A stretch of 64,000 nt of DNA from Zasmidium citrigriseum (taxonomy: Eukaryota; Ascomycota; Dothideomycetes; Mycosphaerellales; Mycosphaerellaceae): assembly GCA_002786025.1 (NCBI GenBank), contig NHNW01000006.1, positions 806,001-870,000 of the forward strand, read 5' to 3'. The position numbers were made by a program, and so were the translations under genes. Positions 30,825 through 40,635 of this stretch are shown piece after piece. A model generated the notes under the pieces. That model had not been told where the DNA came from, made no database searches, and was given only the letters and a program-made list of their open reading frames with translations. Position 1 is the first letter of the stretch, and each line of letters starts with the position of its first letter.

Positions 30825-32153
30825 CTAAGCCCATTTACCCAACAAAGCCATCAAACCCGCGCCCAAAAGCACGCAAAAGATCATAAATGTCAACTGCCTG
30901 TCGTCGTTGGTTCGCTCAGGGTTGAAAAGGAAATCTCGCGCGAGGAGTTCGACGAATCCGGTGAAGAGGAGGATACCAGCGGAGATGGAGTCGAGGATTC
31001 CGGAGACGATGTTGGCGGTGTTGCTGGAGCCGTTGTAGGTGTTCTTCACGCCAAGACCGATGGCGATGGCGATGGGTGTTGTGAGGCCGTAAGCGAGGCA
31101 GAGCATCCAGGGCATCCACTTGAGCTTCTTGGGGAAGGGGATTGAGGAGAGACGGGCGCCGATACCAAGGCCCTCGAAGGACTGGTGGAAGACGACGACA
31201 ACGTAGAGGGTGGAAAATTCCTCGCCCGCGGTACCGAGAGTCAAGCCGATGATGACACTGTGGAAGATGACGCCGAATTCGAGGATGAGGAAGGCGGCGA
31301 TCTGCTGCTGGAATGCCTTTTTGGTGAGTTCTTCCATCTCCTTCTCGCTCATGCTGTCGCTCGAGGTGTAGCCGTCTTCCATGGTCTTTGCCTCGTTGCT
31401 CTGGTTGCCGAGGCCTTGCTGCAGATCCTGCCTAAGGTGCACATCTTGGTCGGCGGAGTGGAGCGCTTGGTGGGTAGAACGGCGTCGGCTGTCGAGTTGG
31501 TAGTGCATCATGCCCAAGTCGACCGACTCCGCGCGTGCTGCGCGGACTCGTGGGTCTCCTTCATGACCGCCAGATGATGCACCGGCATGGGCGAGGCCGT
31601 ACTTCTTCTCGACGTAGCGTTCGGCGTAGAAGTCCATCAAGAAGACGACGAGGCCGGAAGTCAAGGCGATAGCTGGGACCCAGGAATACTGTGCCCATCC
31701 TCCGGTCATACCAACGCAGGACGCCGGGCCAATCTCATCGTATGCAGGGTCGAGAAGACTGATGTTTGTCAGTATTTTCACACAAGGGTGAGCAAGCTGC
31801 GATTAGACTCACTGAATGAAAGCAGTCGCAAGAATGACGCCAGCACCAAAGTAACGAGCGAACAGGTAGGGGTACAGAGGAATGTTGAGCTTCTTCACCC
31901 TGGTTGCCATGACGGGGAAGAAGGTAACGGCGGTGGAAACGACCAGGACGACGAAGATGGCCGAGATGTGCACACCCAGGCTGCCGCTGTACTCGGGCTC
32001 GCCGGCATTGAGAAAGCAGACAATTTGGGCATTGAGACCTTGCTCTGCGACGGCCGTCAGGTTGACATTGTCCGGGTTGGAGATGTAAGAGGTGGGATCG
32101 GTCGCCTGAGGCCAGACGTTGGCACCGGGGCCATTGGTATCCGCTTGGCTCAT
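30825..32153 (-). CDS. ZIP-family zinc/iron transporter
   Basis: Exons 32153-31813 and 31758-30825, 424 residues. ZIP proteins move Zn(II), sometimes Fe(II), into the cytosol. The N-terminal exon has membrane spans (GVHISAIFVVLVVSTAVTFF and LFARYFGAGVILATAF). The 54-nt intron joins TAFI to HLLDPAYDEIG, with the metal-site His. The variable cytoplasmic loop (about residues 180-260) is charged and has His residues. After it come HSVIIGLTLGT and FHQSFEGLGIGARLS, the two metal-binding helices of ZIP members. Three or four more spans complete the usual eight. A plasma-membrane ZRT-like role is most likely. Confidence 0.9.
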
Positions 32154-33317
32154 GGCGGGCAGCAATCAAGATGGTAACAAAGAGGTGGTGTCTGCGGCGG
32201 CGGAACGAGCGACGACGACGCCTTTAAAGTACGGACAGAGGCCGAGAGGAAGAGGACCAGGATGGTGAGCTTGTGCAAGATCTTAACGGGCTGCCACGAG
32301 GTTTGGCATGCGACCGCCCACGCCTTGGGAGGCTTCGTGGGCTCGCAGCGCACGCATGGACCCCTTGTCTGCTGGAAAAGCACCTTGATGGCAGGCGCTA
32401 TGGATTTGCCTTCCCTCTGCGCCGCCGTTGGTTGGCGGAGCCCTCGCGTCGCCCGTCAGACGCTGCAGATTTTTGGAGCCCATTACGGTCGGTCTAGCCG
32501 ATTCGATTGCGGTACCCCGAGACGTGTAGTTCGCTGCTGCAACGCTGGGTGTTGGTGGGAAAAGGTGTTTGTTGAAAGCCACGTGACGTCGAGCTGTGTT
32601 TGTCCGGCGTTGCGCTACAGAACTCAACCGTGAAAACTTCTCTCATCCGCGCCAGTCTTCGCATCGTACCCATCATCTTAACATCTTGTCGTTCTTCGCC
32701 TTCGCGTATGGTGGTGGACTCGCTCTCCTCTCAGCGTCATCAATTTCAGCTCCTCAACGACGACATTGATGGACACTTGGTGGAACAGTCTCATTACGCC
32801 TACGGCGCAGAAACTCAAAGCAGCAACACGCGAATCTGAATGGCGGCCTTTTACTCAGCGTGGGGTGGTGATAGGCTGCTCTGACGACACTAGCCGGGAC
32901 CGACATGCCGTGCCGTCTCATCGCATAGACTGGATGGGGGAGTTGCTCCGACCTCTCTTCTTTCTATCGACTTCCTCCTTCACCATAACATCCCATCAGC
33001 GACGGGAAGAAGAAGGGATGAGGGAAGTTATCAAAGAGACTGCCTCACTACCACGAACGTTCAACCACGTTGCGACACCCCGATCTGCACGAAAACCTCT
33101 GCCCCAGCGCGACTTTTGGTAAATGCCTCACACAACAGGACAGCTTCACCGTTCTCAGTATCGCCTGCGAACGTGATTGCTGGAGAAGGCTCATACGGTG
33201 AGATGAGCGATAAGGTGAGATGCGTTGTTTTCGGAATGCATTTAAAGAAGACTTTCTCTTGCCTCTGTTTGCCGTGGCTATCGCTCCTGAAATCTTTCCA
33301 CTGCATTTCTAGCAAAA
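32154..33317. other. divergent promoter region, 1.16 kb
   Basis: Between the ZIP transporter and the ankyrin gene, which are transcribed away from each other. Small ORFs on both strands overlap and show no domain. I did not see an ACCTTnAAGGT zinc-response element. Confidence 0.45.
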
Positions 33318-34393
33318 ATGAGCCTCTGCTTCGACGAAGCCTACCAAGCCCTGAAAAGCCACCGAATCTCAGACCAGCAGTATATCCATGAGGTGCTCGC
33401 CCACTTCTGCGGCATCAGACACCCAGCAGACGAGAAAGCAAGCCGGCCTTGGGAACTGCGAATCAACGACCCAGTTGGAAACGCCATACGAGAAGCTGCA
33501 TTGAATTCGCCGCATAGCAGACCCGAAAGTAAATGAAGTGACCTTCAAGCTGCGACAGCTTCCATGTTGACTGGCCTTTTGCAGGTATCGATCAGCTCGA
33601 GAGACTTTTTGCAAGTGCCCTCAAAGACGATGCAGAGGCTGTCCGCACCATTGTATCCCAGCTGGGTCACGGTCAGCCTCTTCCCCTCCAGGCGATTGCA
33701 ACGTTCGCTGCCTTGCATAACGATGCCGAGGTCCTTCGCCTGTGTGTCCAGCTAGGAGCTTCGCTGGAAGACAGGAATACGTCAATAGCCCTCGAATACG
33801 CCGCTCGTGGTCCTGCTCTGCTCGATGTACTGTATCAATACGACTGGCGGGATATGAGGACTTCATCACTAGCTTTTCACCGCATGCTCGAATGGTCATT
33901 ACACACTGGACCACAAGAACTGAACTGGTTCCTTGACCATGACGGTGAAGTCGACAAAGATCTGATACGTCACGCCGTACATGGCGCCCCTATCAAGGTC
34001 GCGTGCGCCGAGCTGCTTCTACAACGCTTCGGTATAAAGCTGTTCAAAGGAACGAGACTACTGCAAAATGCTGCAAAACGAGGCAACAACGACATCATTC
34101 GACTGCTCTTGGCAGCAGGAATGGACCCTGATGAGCTGGTTCCTCCGCCCACGCACGATGACGGCGAATGCGAGTTTACGGCGCTGTACGAGGCAGTCTA
34201 CAAACAGCATGAAGAGACGGTGCAGCTGCTACTCGAGTTTGGCGCAGACCCTGAGAAGCATGTCTCAATCGACGGCTTGAATACGCCCCTGAAGCTGGCA
34301 GAAGGCCACGGATTCCACCGCATCGCTGCCCAGCTTCACCGCAGTATAGAGGAAAATCGGCCTGGGAGCAGGACATGGATGTCGAAGCTGTGA
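33318..34393 (+). CDS. ankyrin-repeat protein
   Basis: Exons 33318-33528 and 33585-34393, 339 residues. The 56-nt intron (GTAAAT to TTGCAG) joins RPES to IDQLERLF. Ankyrin units are visible downstream: ATFAALHNDAEVLRLCVQLGA, then LLQNAAKRGNNDIIRLLLAAGM and TALYEAVYKQHEETVQLLLEFGA, each with the helix-turn-helix spacing and G/N turn. A degenerate unit (LNTPLKLAEGHGFHRIAAQL) closes the array. The N-terminal 70 residues have no recognised domain. It is probably a cytosolic protein-binding scaffold; the partner is unknown. Confidence 0.75.
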
Positions 34394-34602
34394 GAATTGG
34401 GGGTTTCTTCGCTGTCGCCGAGTGAATTGAGCTTTGGCCGCCTAGGTGAGGTTTCGAAATCCAAACCCCTTCACTGGATACCACGAGGCATCTTCTCATT
34501 CACTTCACCCAACTCCCGACCAATCACATCGTTGACGCCACAAATCAGGTGAGCAAGATGCGAGTGAATATGAGCGTCGCGCATCACCACGCCCGCCTCG
34601 GA

Positions 34603-34611
34603 AAGGTTTAA
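34603..34611 (+). promoter_or_regulatory. TATA-like box
   Basis: GGTTTAAATAGCC lies about 175 bp upstream of the ATG at 34785, followed by a CT-rich stretch (about 34620-34665) as is common just before fungal transcription starts. Confidence 0.3.
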
Positions 34612-34784
34612 ATAGCCGATCTTCCTCCTTTCCCTCCCCTTCCTCCTCCACCCGAGGTCTGTCTCTTCGACAGACCATTGCGTGCCCTCTACTGACTTCC
34701 CGTCGCTCTCCCCGCGAGTCCCTGCGTTTTGTCGAGGATACCACCAACTTCTTCAACAAACAGCGCACCCCGCCGGCATCGACG

Positions 34785-36191
34785 ATGTGTCAGTACAGGA
34801 TTTTCACGTTTCTGTGCGGAGGGCAGAGGCTCACCATTACCTCCCGCTGCGAACACTTCGCAACCAACTACCAAGGCCTCGAGTTCTGTCGCCTGGATCC
34901 TCAAGCCCACGTCAACGATGGCAAGCCTCGACAGTACACGACAGGCTTTGGCCCGGGGATCTGCTGCAACATGAACTGTCGCGATGCCTACGGAATGCTC
35001 CCCTACGAGCTCTCCACCACCAAGAAGAACGCCTGCGACTCAATCGAAGACGACTCCGAATTCGACATGTCCCCCGACGCCTGCCTCGAGCGCGAAATGC
35101 GCTGGTACCGCCTCCTCACGACCGACCAACAACTCGAATGCCTCAACACGACCTTCCCCGTCCCGATCGACTCCATGACCGAATACGCCCGAACCTACCT
35201 CTACCTCAACCATCTACCTGCCAACGAGTGGGCCGCCCACTTCGAGTCCGCCTGGGATGCGAATCCCGACGAAGTAACCTGGCAAGAGCTCAATCCGCGC
35301 TACATGTCCCAATGCGCCCTGCAATCCGCCATGGCGCTGCACCTCCTCCCCGCCTGGGTCGTGGACACCAACCAACCCGTCCCTGACCCGAGCGCCGCCC
35401 GCCGCAAGAAGAAGTCCTCCAAGAAGCAACCCCAAGACCAGACCGTCCGCACCACAACACCTCTCATGCCCCTCTACGGCCCCTTCAAGATCCAGACCCA
35501 CACCTGCTCCCCTCGAGTCGGCTTCTGCAAGACCTGTGGCCACTACCACGGCAAGCAGCACCGTCGCAAGCCTTTCGTCTTCCACCAGGCGGATTACGCG
35601 GCGGGAAAGCAGATGCTCGAGATGGAAGATCCTGAGGTCGTGAAGGGAATGCAGGAGGCGGTTTGGGGGACTCTTACGCATGAGAGGAAGCCGGTGCTGG
35701 GTTTGTTTCATGGGAATGACTTTGAGCGGCGGGCTGCTACTGAGCTGTGTGGTGAGCAGCAGCTTGGCGGTGCTCAGGAGGGTGCAGTGCTCGGTGGTGG
35801 CGGCGCTGCAGTGGAGAATACTGACGTGGTGATGCATGTGTCTTCTGATGACCAGCAGCAGCAGTTTCCCTCGAACAACGTCGGTCCCGACCCGACCAAC
35901 TACTTCAACGATGACGTCCAGGCCAACGGACTGATCCAACCCGACTTGAACGAGCCCTTCAGTCACCAAGACTTCTCCTTCGACCAGCAACAACCGCAAG
36001 ACCTCTCACTGGCCAACTTCGACTTCGACGCCCTCCTCCCATCGAACCAGACGGAGACCGCGAACAAGCAAATCGATCTTGACGCTCTCTTTCCTGGCCT
36101 TCAAGAATCGTACATGGGCGACTACGACTTCGGCATTGGCGAGTCCAATGTCGCAGGTGAGTACATGGACATGATGATGGTTGACTCTTAA
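34785..36191 (+). CDS. Cys-rich protein with acidic/Gln-rich tail, unknown function
   Basis: Single exon, 468 residues, no recognised family. The start is the ATG of MCQYRIFTFLCGGQ. Residues 1-80 hold six scattered Cys (CRLD, ICCNMNCRDAYG) without a secretion signal, so a metal-binding or structural role is possible. Residues 205-225 are Lys-rich (RRKKKSSKKQP), a possible nuclear signal. CSPRVGFCKTCGHYH (about 245-259) is a second Cys/His cluster that may bind zinc. The last 120 residues are rich in Gln, Asn, Asp and Phe (LSLANFDFDALLPSN), resembling acidic activation domains. A nuclear role is an inference only. Confidence 0.6.
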   Translation: MCQYRIFTFLCGGQRLTITSRCEHFATNYQGLEFCRLDPQAHVNDGKPRQYTTGFGPGICCNMNCRDAYGMLPYELSTTKKNACDSIEDDSEFDMSPDACLEREMRWYRLLTTDQQLECLNTTFPVPIDSMTEYARTYLYLNHLPANEWAAHFESAWDANPDEVTWQELNPRYMSQCALQSAMALHLLPAWVVDTNQPVPDPSAARRKKKSSKKQPQDQTVRTTTPLMPLYGPFKIQTHTCSPRVGFCKTCGHYHGKQHRRKPFVFHQADYAAGKQMLEMEDPEVVKGMQEAVWGTLTHERKPVLGLFHGNDFERRAATELCGEQQLGGAQEGAVLGGGGAAVENTDVVMHVSSDDQQQQFPSNNVGPDPTNYFNDDVQANGLIQPDLNEPFSHQDFSFDQQQPQDLSLANFDFDALLPSNQTETANKQIDLDALFPGLQESYMGDYDFGIGESNVAGEYMDMMMVDS

Positions 36192-36505
36192 GTGGTTTGT
36201 TCTATGTCTCTTTTGTGTGGTGTGCAAGGTGTTATTTTCATTCTTTGATGGATGGCATGGTACGGTTTCTTTGGTATTCTTGCGGGATCGATTCAGTGCA
36301 GGAGAGAAAGGGTGCCATAAGGTTTGATCATTGCAGAACAGGAGGGCGACGGGCTCTTCACAAAGGTTCAGATACTCTCTCATTCAATTCAAATTCAGTC
36401 ACGTTACTTCTTCAAGGTACATACAACCGTTTCACTCATTTCAGAAGATTCCCACCCTCAATCGAAAACGCCATCGCTATGCCCCAACACACCCCTCAAA
36501 ACCAC

Positions 36506-37297
36506 CTACCCCTGAAACCAAGCAACCTGCACATTACAACCCCCCAACCCCACCGGAAACTTCCTCTCATTCGAATACATAATCGTATCCGCGCCCCAAG
36601 AATTCGGACACCCGCCCTCAAAAAGCGCCATCACACACCCCTCGACCTTATCAGTATTATTCACACTCCCGTCATACGACCACGCCACACAGCCATCTTT
36701 ATTCTTAAAACACTGCTCGCAACATTGGGAGATGGTGAGGTTGGTGTACTGTTGGAAAGTGGGGTATTTCCCGTAGCCGTAGTAGAGGTTGCGGTTGAGG
36801 GTGCCGTTGAAGAGGCCGTAGTTGTTGTTGGCGTCGCAGGCGGGAGCTGTTACGGTTGCGCGGGCGTAGCGCGAGAGGGTGTGCATTGTTGTTACTGTTG
36901 TGGTTGTGGCGCCGACGGTTGTGGTTATTGTTGTTGAGGGGGTTGCGCAGACGGCGCGGGCGGCGAGGGTGCGTTTGGGGTTGAAGGCGCCGGGGATTGC
37001 GGCGTGTCGCTTTTTGCGTTCGGAGGATGCTTGTGTTGCTTGGTGGGCGTTGCGTTTTGCGTTGGTAGGGGTTGGTGAGGCGGTTGTTGAAAGGGATGAT
37101 GCTCCTAGTGACATGACGGTCACTGTTGTCGTTGCCCACATTACGTAGGTGTCTTCTTGTACGGTCTCTGTCTCGGTTCCTGATGTGACTGTCGCTACTG
37201 AGGTCATGTTGCAGGATGAGGACGATGAGTCCTGGCGTTCGATGAGGGCGGCATGAGTGGCGACGGCACAGAGGCCAGCGAGAAGAACGCTCCGCAT
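36506..37297 (-). CDS. secreted PAN/apple-like Cys-rich protein
   Basis: Single exon, 263 residues from the ATG at 37297. A signal peptide ends near AALIERQ (about residue 20), with a possible ER/Kex2-type site after it. A long Thr/Ser/Val-rich stretch (TTVTVMSL, STTITTTVGATTTTV) suggests heavy O-glycosylation. The C-terminal part has an apple/PAN-like pattern: LTISQCCEQCFKNKDGCVAW, then GCVMALFEGGCPN and GGCNVQVAWF. Such domains bind sugars or proteins at the cell surface. A Gln/Tyr-rich strand (NLYYGYGKYPTFQQY) precedes the Cys part. It is probably cell-wall associated or secreted. Confidence 0.7.
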   Translation of the reverse strand: MRSVLLAGLCAVATHAALIERQDSSSSSCNMTSVATVTSGTETETVQEDTYVMWATTTVTVMSLGASSLSTTASPTPTNAKRNAHQATQASSERKKRHAAIPGAFNPKRTLAARAVCATPSTTITTTVGATTTTVTTMHTLSRYARATVTAPACDANNNYGLFNGTLNRNLYYGYGKYPTFQQYTNLTISQCCEQCFKNKDGCVAWSYDGSVNNTDKVEGCVMALFEGGCPNSWGADTIMYSNERKFPVGLGGCNVQVAWFQG

Positions 37298-38105
37298 GTT
37301 GTTTGGTGTTGAAGGTGTTGATTCCGACCCTTGGCTTGACGAACAGGTGAAGTTGACAGAGAAGAGAAGAGACTCACGAACAAGGATGTCGCGCTGTACC
37401 AAACCACAAGCCGCAGGAAATAAAGAGCAACGCTCACGCTTCACGCGATCACTCCATCGTGAAAGCGAACCAACAAGGGCGCAGTCTGACCTGCCGGCTG
37501 CTCGAGCGTTGGAGTGCCGCTGCCATGCGCAGTCTATAATAGGCACAGTGTCTGCTATACCAGTGTCGATCATGTCGGGATGAGGTGAAGTTGCTCCTGA
37601 CTCCGGCCGGGGGAAATTGAGATGCCAAAACGGGTGTGCAGATCCTCTGGAGATGCCGTTGACTTTTGAACATGCAAATATCTGCCAGCGACGTCACATG
37701 GTGAACGACCAGCACTGAAGATGCATGTACAAGCGCTGTCGTTCGACTGCAAGACTCATCTCATGTATGTTCGGAAATCCAGGTGTCCGTTGATTGAGGG
37801 ATAGGAGTCGGCTTCGAGAGATGTTCGGTCCGGCTTGCCGAGAGATGAGGTCGTGGGAGGTATTTCAACGGCTCCGAGGCTCTTCTGCCGCACCAAGTCG
37901 TTGTCCCCGACATCGAGTGACGATTGATCATTCTTCTGATAGGCTTGCATCAATATTTGATTTAATACCTTGAAAATCGTCCTGCTTGACTGCTGTTGCC
38001 GCTTAAAAGATCAATCAAATCTCTTATATCCCACCTAAATGGATCAACAAATGTTTGCCGTACGCCTCTTATTAGAAGCAGGGGAGATCTTGGTATCACG
38101 CAAGA
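37298..38105. other. intergenic, no supported gene
   Basis: 0.8 kb upstream of the PAN-like gene and downstream of the orphan at 38106. AT-richer towards 37950-38090. No gene, RNA or repeat seen. Confidence 0.5.
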
Positions 38106-38711
38106 TCAATCTTTCCTGGAGTCATCTCTTGGAATCTCGAACAACGTGCTGGCCATCTGCTGAACGCTTTCGTCCTGTATACCGCTTAGAGCAGACTTGA
38201 TCTCCTGCAGTGTCTCCTCTTTTACACCGCTTCGATCTTTCGAATAGATATCAACACCAGCAGGCGTGAACAACGTCTTCGCAAAGATGGTCACCACCCA
38301 CTTGTTGCCCGTGTCCTGCTCTTCTCCCCAGCCCAGAACTTCCCAGTGAGACGAAGCGATCTTCAGCCAGCCTTTGCCTCTCCAATCCCATTCTCCTCTG
38401 CTGTTGCTGGCAACTTTATCGATGCCCTCGACTGTAGACACCTTTTCACCCTTGGTGCTCTGATATGAGACTAGGTCATCTATGCGGTCGGTCTGCTCTT
38501 TCGGTATTGACGGCGAGGACGGCTCTAGTGGCGTGTACTGGATGCGAACATTGCGCTTCCCTTTCCACAAGGGCAGTGTCGAATGCGTCACGTTCCAGGT
38601 TTCTGAAAGCCAGGCGATCGAGGGCAGCTGGAAGTCGGCAGGGGCATTCGCTGATGAGAAAGTCGGTGGGCGGAGTGATATTGGGGCCATATTGGTATGT
38701 GGTATAGCCAC
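38106..38711 (-). CDS. conserved-looking hypothetical protein (201 aa)
   Basis: Single exon. A second in-frame ATG (at 38690) is a possible start. There is no signal peptide. The central part has alternating strand-like segments with many Trp residues: WDWRGKGWLKIASSHWEVLG, then NKWVVTIFAKTLFTPAGVDIYS. This looks like a small beta-barrel or lipocalin-like fold, but that is inference and no family is named with confidence. The C-terminal helix (EETLQEIKSALSGIQDESVQ) follows. It is divergent from the LRR-like gene at 38947 with 235 bp between them. Confidence 0.6.
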   Translation of the reverse strand: MAIPHTNMAPISLRPPTFSSANAPADFQLPSIAWLSETWNVTHSTLPLWKGKRNVRIQYTPLEPSSPSIPKEQTDRIDDLVSYQSTKGEKVSTVEGIDKVASNSRGEWDWRGKGWLKIASSHWEVLGWGEEQDTGNKWVVTIFAKTLFTPAGVDIYSKDRSGVKEETLQEIKSALSGIQDESVQQMASTLFEIPRDDSRKD

Positions 38712-38946
38712 TATCCGTGGCAGTAGTAGTGTGTACTACATGTCTGGTATTGATCGAGCACAAAGAGGTGGACGAGAGCAAGTCGAGACCCTTGCTTGGC
38801 GTCATCGCTTAAGGTGAAGCGGGACTTCATCGCCACACTTCATCTCATCAACAACATCCTGACTCACACCCGGAGGCCTTTAAATACCTGGATCTGGCCG
38901 CTTGGACCTGGGAATTTTCGGACCTGTCTTGGAAATTCGCGCGCTT

Positions 38947-40554
38947 ATGCCCAAGAAGCGCACCTACAACTTCAAATCACTCCAAGGCACTTCATCATCC
39001 GGCAAGCAAGCCAGCAGCAGCAAAGATGGCGGCGAGAAGACTCTCACTGTCAACGAGCGGCTCAGCGAGCTGAGACGATTGGAGGGAAAAGACGCCCTTC
39101 AAAAGAAGCGAGAGCTGGCTGAAGCGGCTGTCAACAATCAACGGTCCGTACCTCCTGATGTTCGAGCCGTGCTTGGAATCCAAGATACCGCTCCTCCTAA
39201 GCCAAAGCGAGGAGTGAGGACAAGGATGCCAAATCGTACTCCGGGTCCTGCGCCGCCGCAGAGCTGGCTGAAGAGACCGGCTGGTTCACTGGCGCTGGCG
39301 ATTCGTGATGGACGGAGGCGATCTCGAAATTCTACTGACCAGGATCGCAATAGGCCGAATGAGCTGCTACAGTTTGCGCGTATGACCGGCGATGAACCGG
39401 AGCTTGATGAAGATAGAGTACCGTCTCTGTTGCATCTGACCTTGAAGGCTACTGCTCAGAACTTCGACCTCTTCGATCATGAAGACCTGCCTGCTCTTGC
39501 CGAGATACCGCTACGTCTCCGCATGAGGCTACTCAGTTATCTGGGCTATTATGGTCCGACCATAGATACAGCTATTCTGGACGCTTTGACTTCCGGAAAT
39601 GAGGCAGTCACTCGCCTGGATCTTGCAGGATCGTTCGATCAAGGATCGCTGACTCTGCATCGAGTCGTCAAGTTGATCAAACAGCAATCCTCCAAAGCCG
39701 CTTCTGCGCCTTTCGCTGATACGATTGCCGACTCTTGGGATCAGGAAGAATTGCTAGAGAACGCCCTTTCACCTAGTCTGTCGACTTCAAGATTCGCCCA
39801 ACTGACCCATTTGTCGCTGTCACACCCTCCAGCCCGTGCATCATGGCGGGATCTGCTCGCATTGTCCAAGCACATTCCAAGCTTGACTCACCTATCACTG
39901 GCATATTGGCCTCGCCCGACATTGACACCGAATCTGGCTACCACTACGGTTTCAAGCCAACACAGCCCGGACGTCCATGCTGGCGGATCGCATTACTACT
40001 CAGGACTTGACATGGACCTCAGCGAGCCAGCGTCTCTGCTGCGACAGCTAAGTAGCAATCTCTTGTGTCTCCAATGGCTTGACTTGGAGGGCTGCCACGA
40101 ATGGGTTCCAGCATTCGCGTTCAGCGGTAGAGACGATGAGGCCCACCATCGCGCGATCAACACCGACGAGCCAAATGAAGTTTGGAAACGAACACCCGCG
40201 GTCGAAAGCATCTTCATCCACAACTGGAAGAACCTCCGATACCTCAATTTGGCACAAGGATGGCTTCCCACTTTGCACGGATGTCTCGCACTGACCAAAA
40301 AGCCCAACCACGAGTTTGGGGTCCTGTTCATACTCGAACAGTACGTTCGGACTTTTGGCACGACAGAGGTTCGGAAGACACTCGACGAAACGGACATCAG
40401 CAACGACATCTATGATGTGGAGAAACGCAAAGCGGACATCTGGATCAAGAATGAGTGGCCTGCTTATCAGACGGCACAGGTCATCAATGAGACACGCAGC
40501 AGTCACGCCTGCAAGGTCCTGTCGGTGGATCATGGCTGGAAGAAGGCATATTGA
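38947..40554 (+). CDS. LRR-like protein with basic N-terminus
   Basis: Single exon, 535 residues from the first ATG at 38947 (MPKKRTYNF). Residues 1-140 are basic and low-complexity (KRGVRTRMPNRTPG), suggesting a nuclear or RNA/DNA-near location. Residues 190-220 (ALAEIPLRLRMRLLSYLGYY) resemble an F-box-like helix pair. From about 225 there are leucine-rich-repeat-like units: VTRLDLAGSFDQGSLTL, LTHLSLSHPPARASW, LTHLSLAYWP, LLCLQWLDLEGCHEW and LRYLNLAQGWLP. No catalytic motif is present. It could be a ubiquitin-ligase adaptor or a scaffold; the family is not recognised. Confidence 0.65.
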   Translation: MPKKRTYNFKSLQGTSSSGKQASSSKDGGEKTLTVNERLSELRRLEGKDALQKKRELAEAAVNNQRSVPPDVRAVLGIQDTAPPKPKRGVRTRMPNRTPGPAPPQSWLKRPAGSLALAIRDGRRRSRNSTDQDRNRPNELLQFARMTGDEPELDEDRVPSLLHLTLKATAQNFDLFDHEDLPALAEIPLRLRMRLLSYLGYYGPTIDTAILDALTSGNEAVTRLDLAGSFDQGSLTLHRVVKLIKQQSSKAASAPFADTIADSWDQEELLENALSPSLSTSRFAQLTHLSLSHPPARASWRDLLALSKHIPSLTHLSLAYWPRPTLTPNLATTTVSSQHSPDVHAGGSHYYSGLDMDLSEPASLLRQLSSNLLCLQWLDLEGCHEWVPAFAFSGRDDEAHHRAINTDEPNEVWKRTPAVESIFIHNWKNLRYLNLAQGWLPTLHGCLALTKKPNHEFGVLFILEQYVRTFGTTEVRKTLDETDISNDIYDVEKRKADIWIKNEWPAYQTAQVINETRSSHACKVLSVDHGWKKAY

Positions 40555-40635
40555 TACGAAAGACGAGGGAAACGAAGAAATACAAAACTTTTGCAAGATG
40601 GTCGTGTCTTCATCATTCATAATACTGCTACGCTC

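Noticed and set aside
34682..35386. Plus-strand ORF of 234 codons in another frame
   Set aside because: Shadow of the 34785 gene: very Arg/Pro-rich translation and wholly inside its C-ending codon block.
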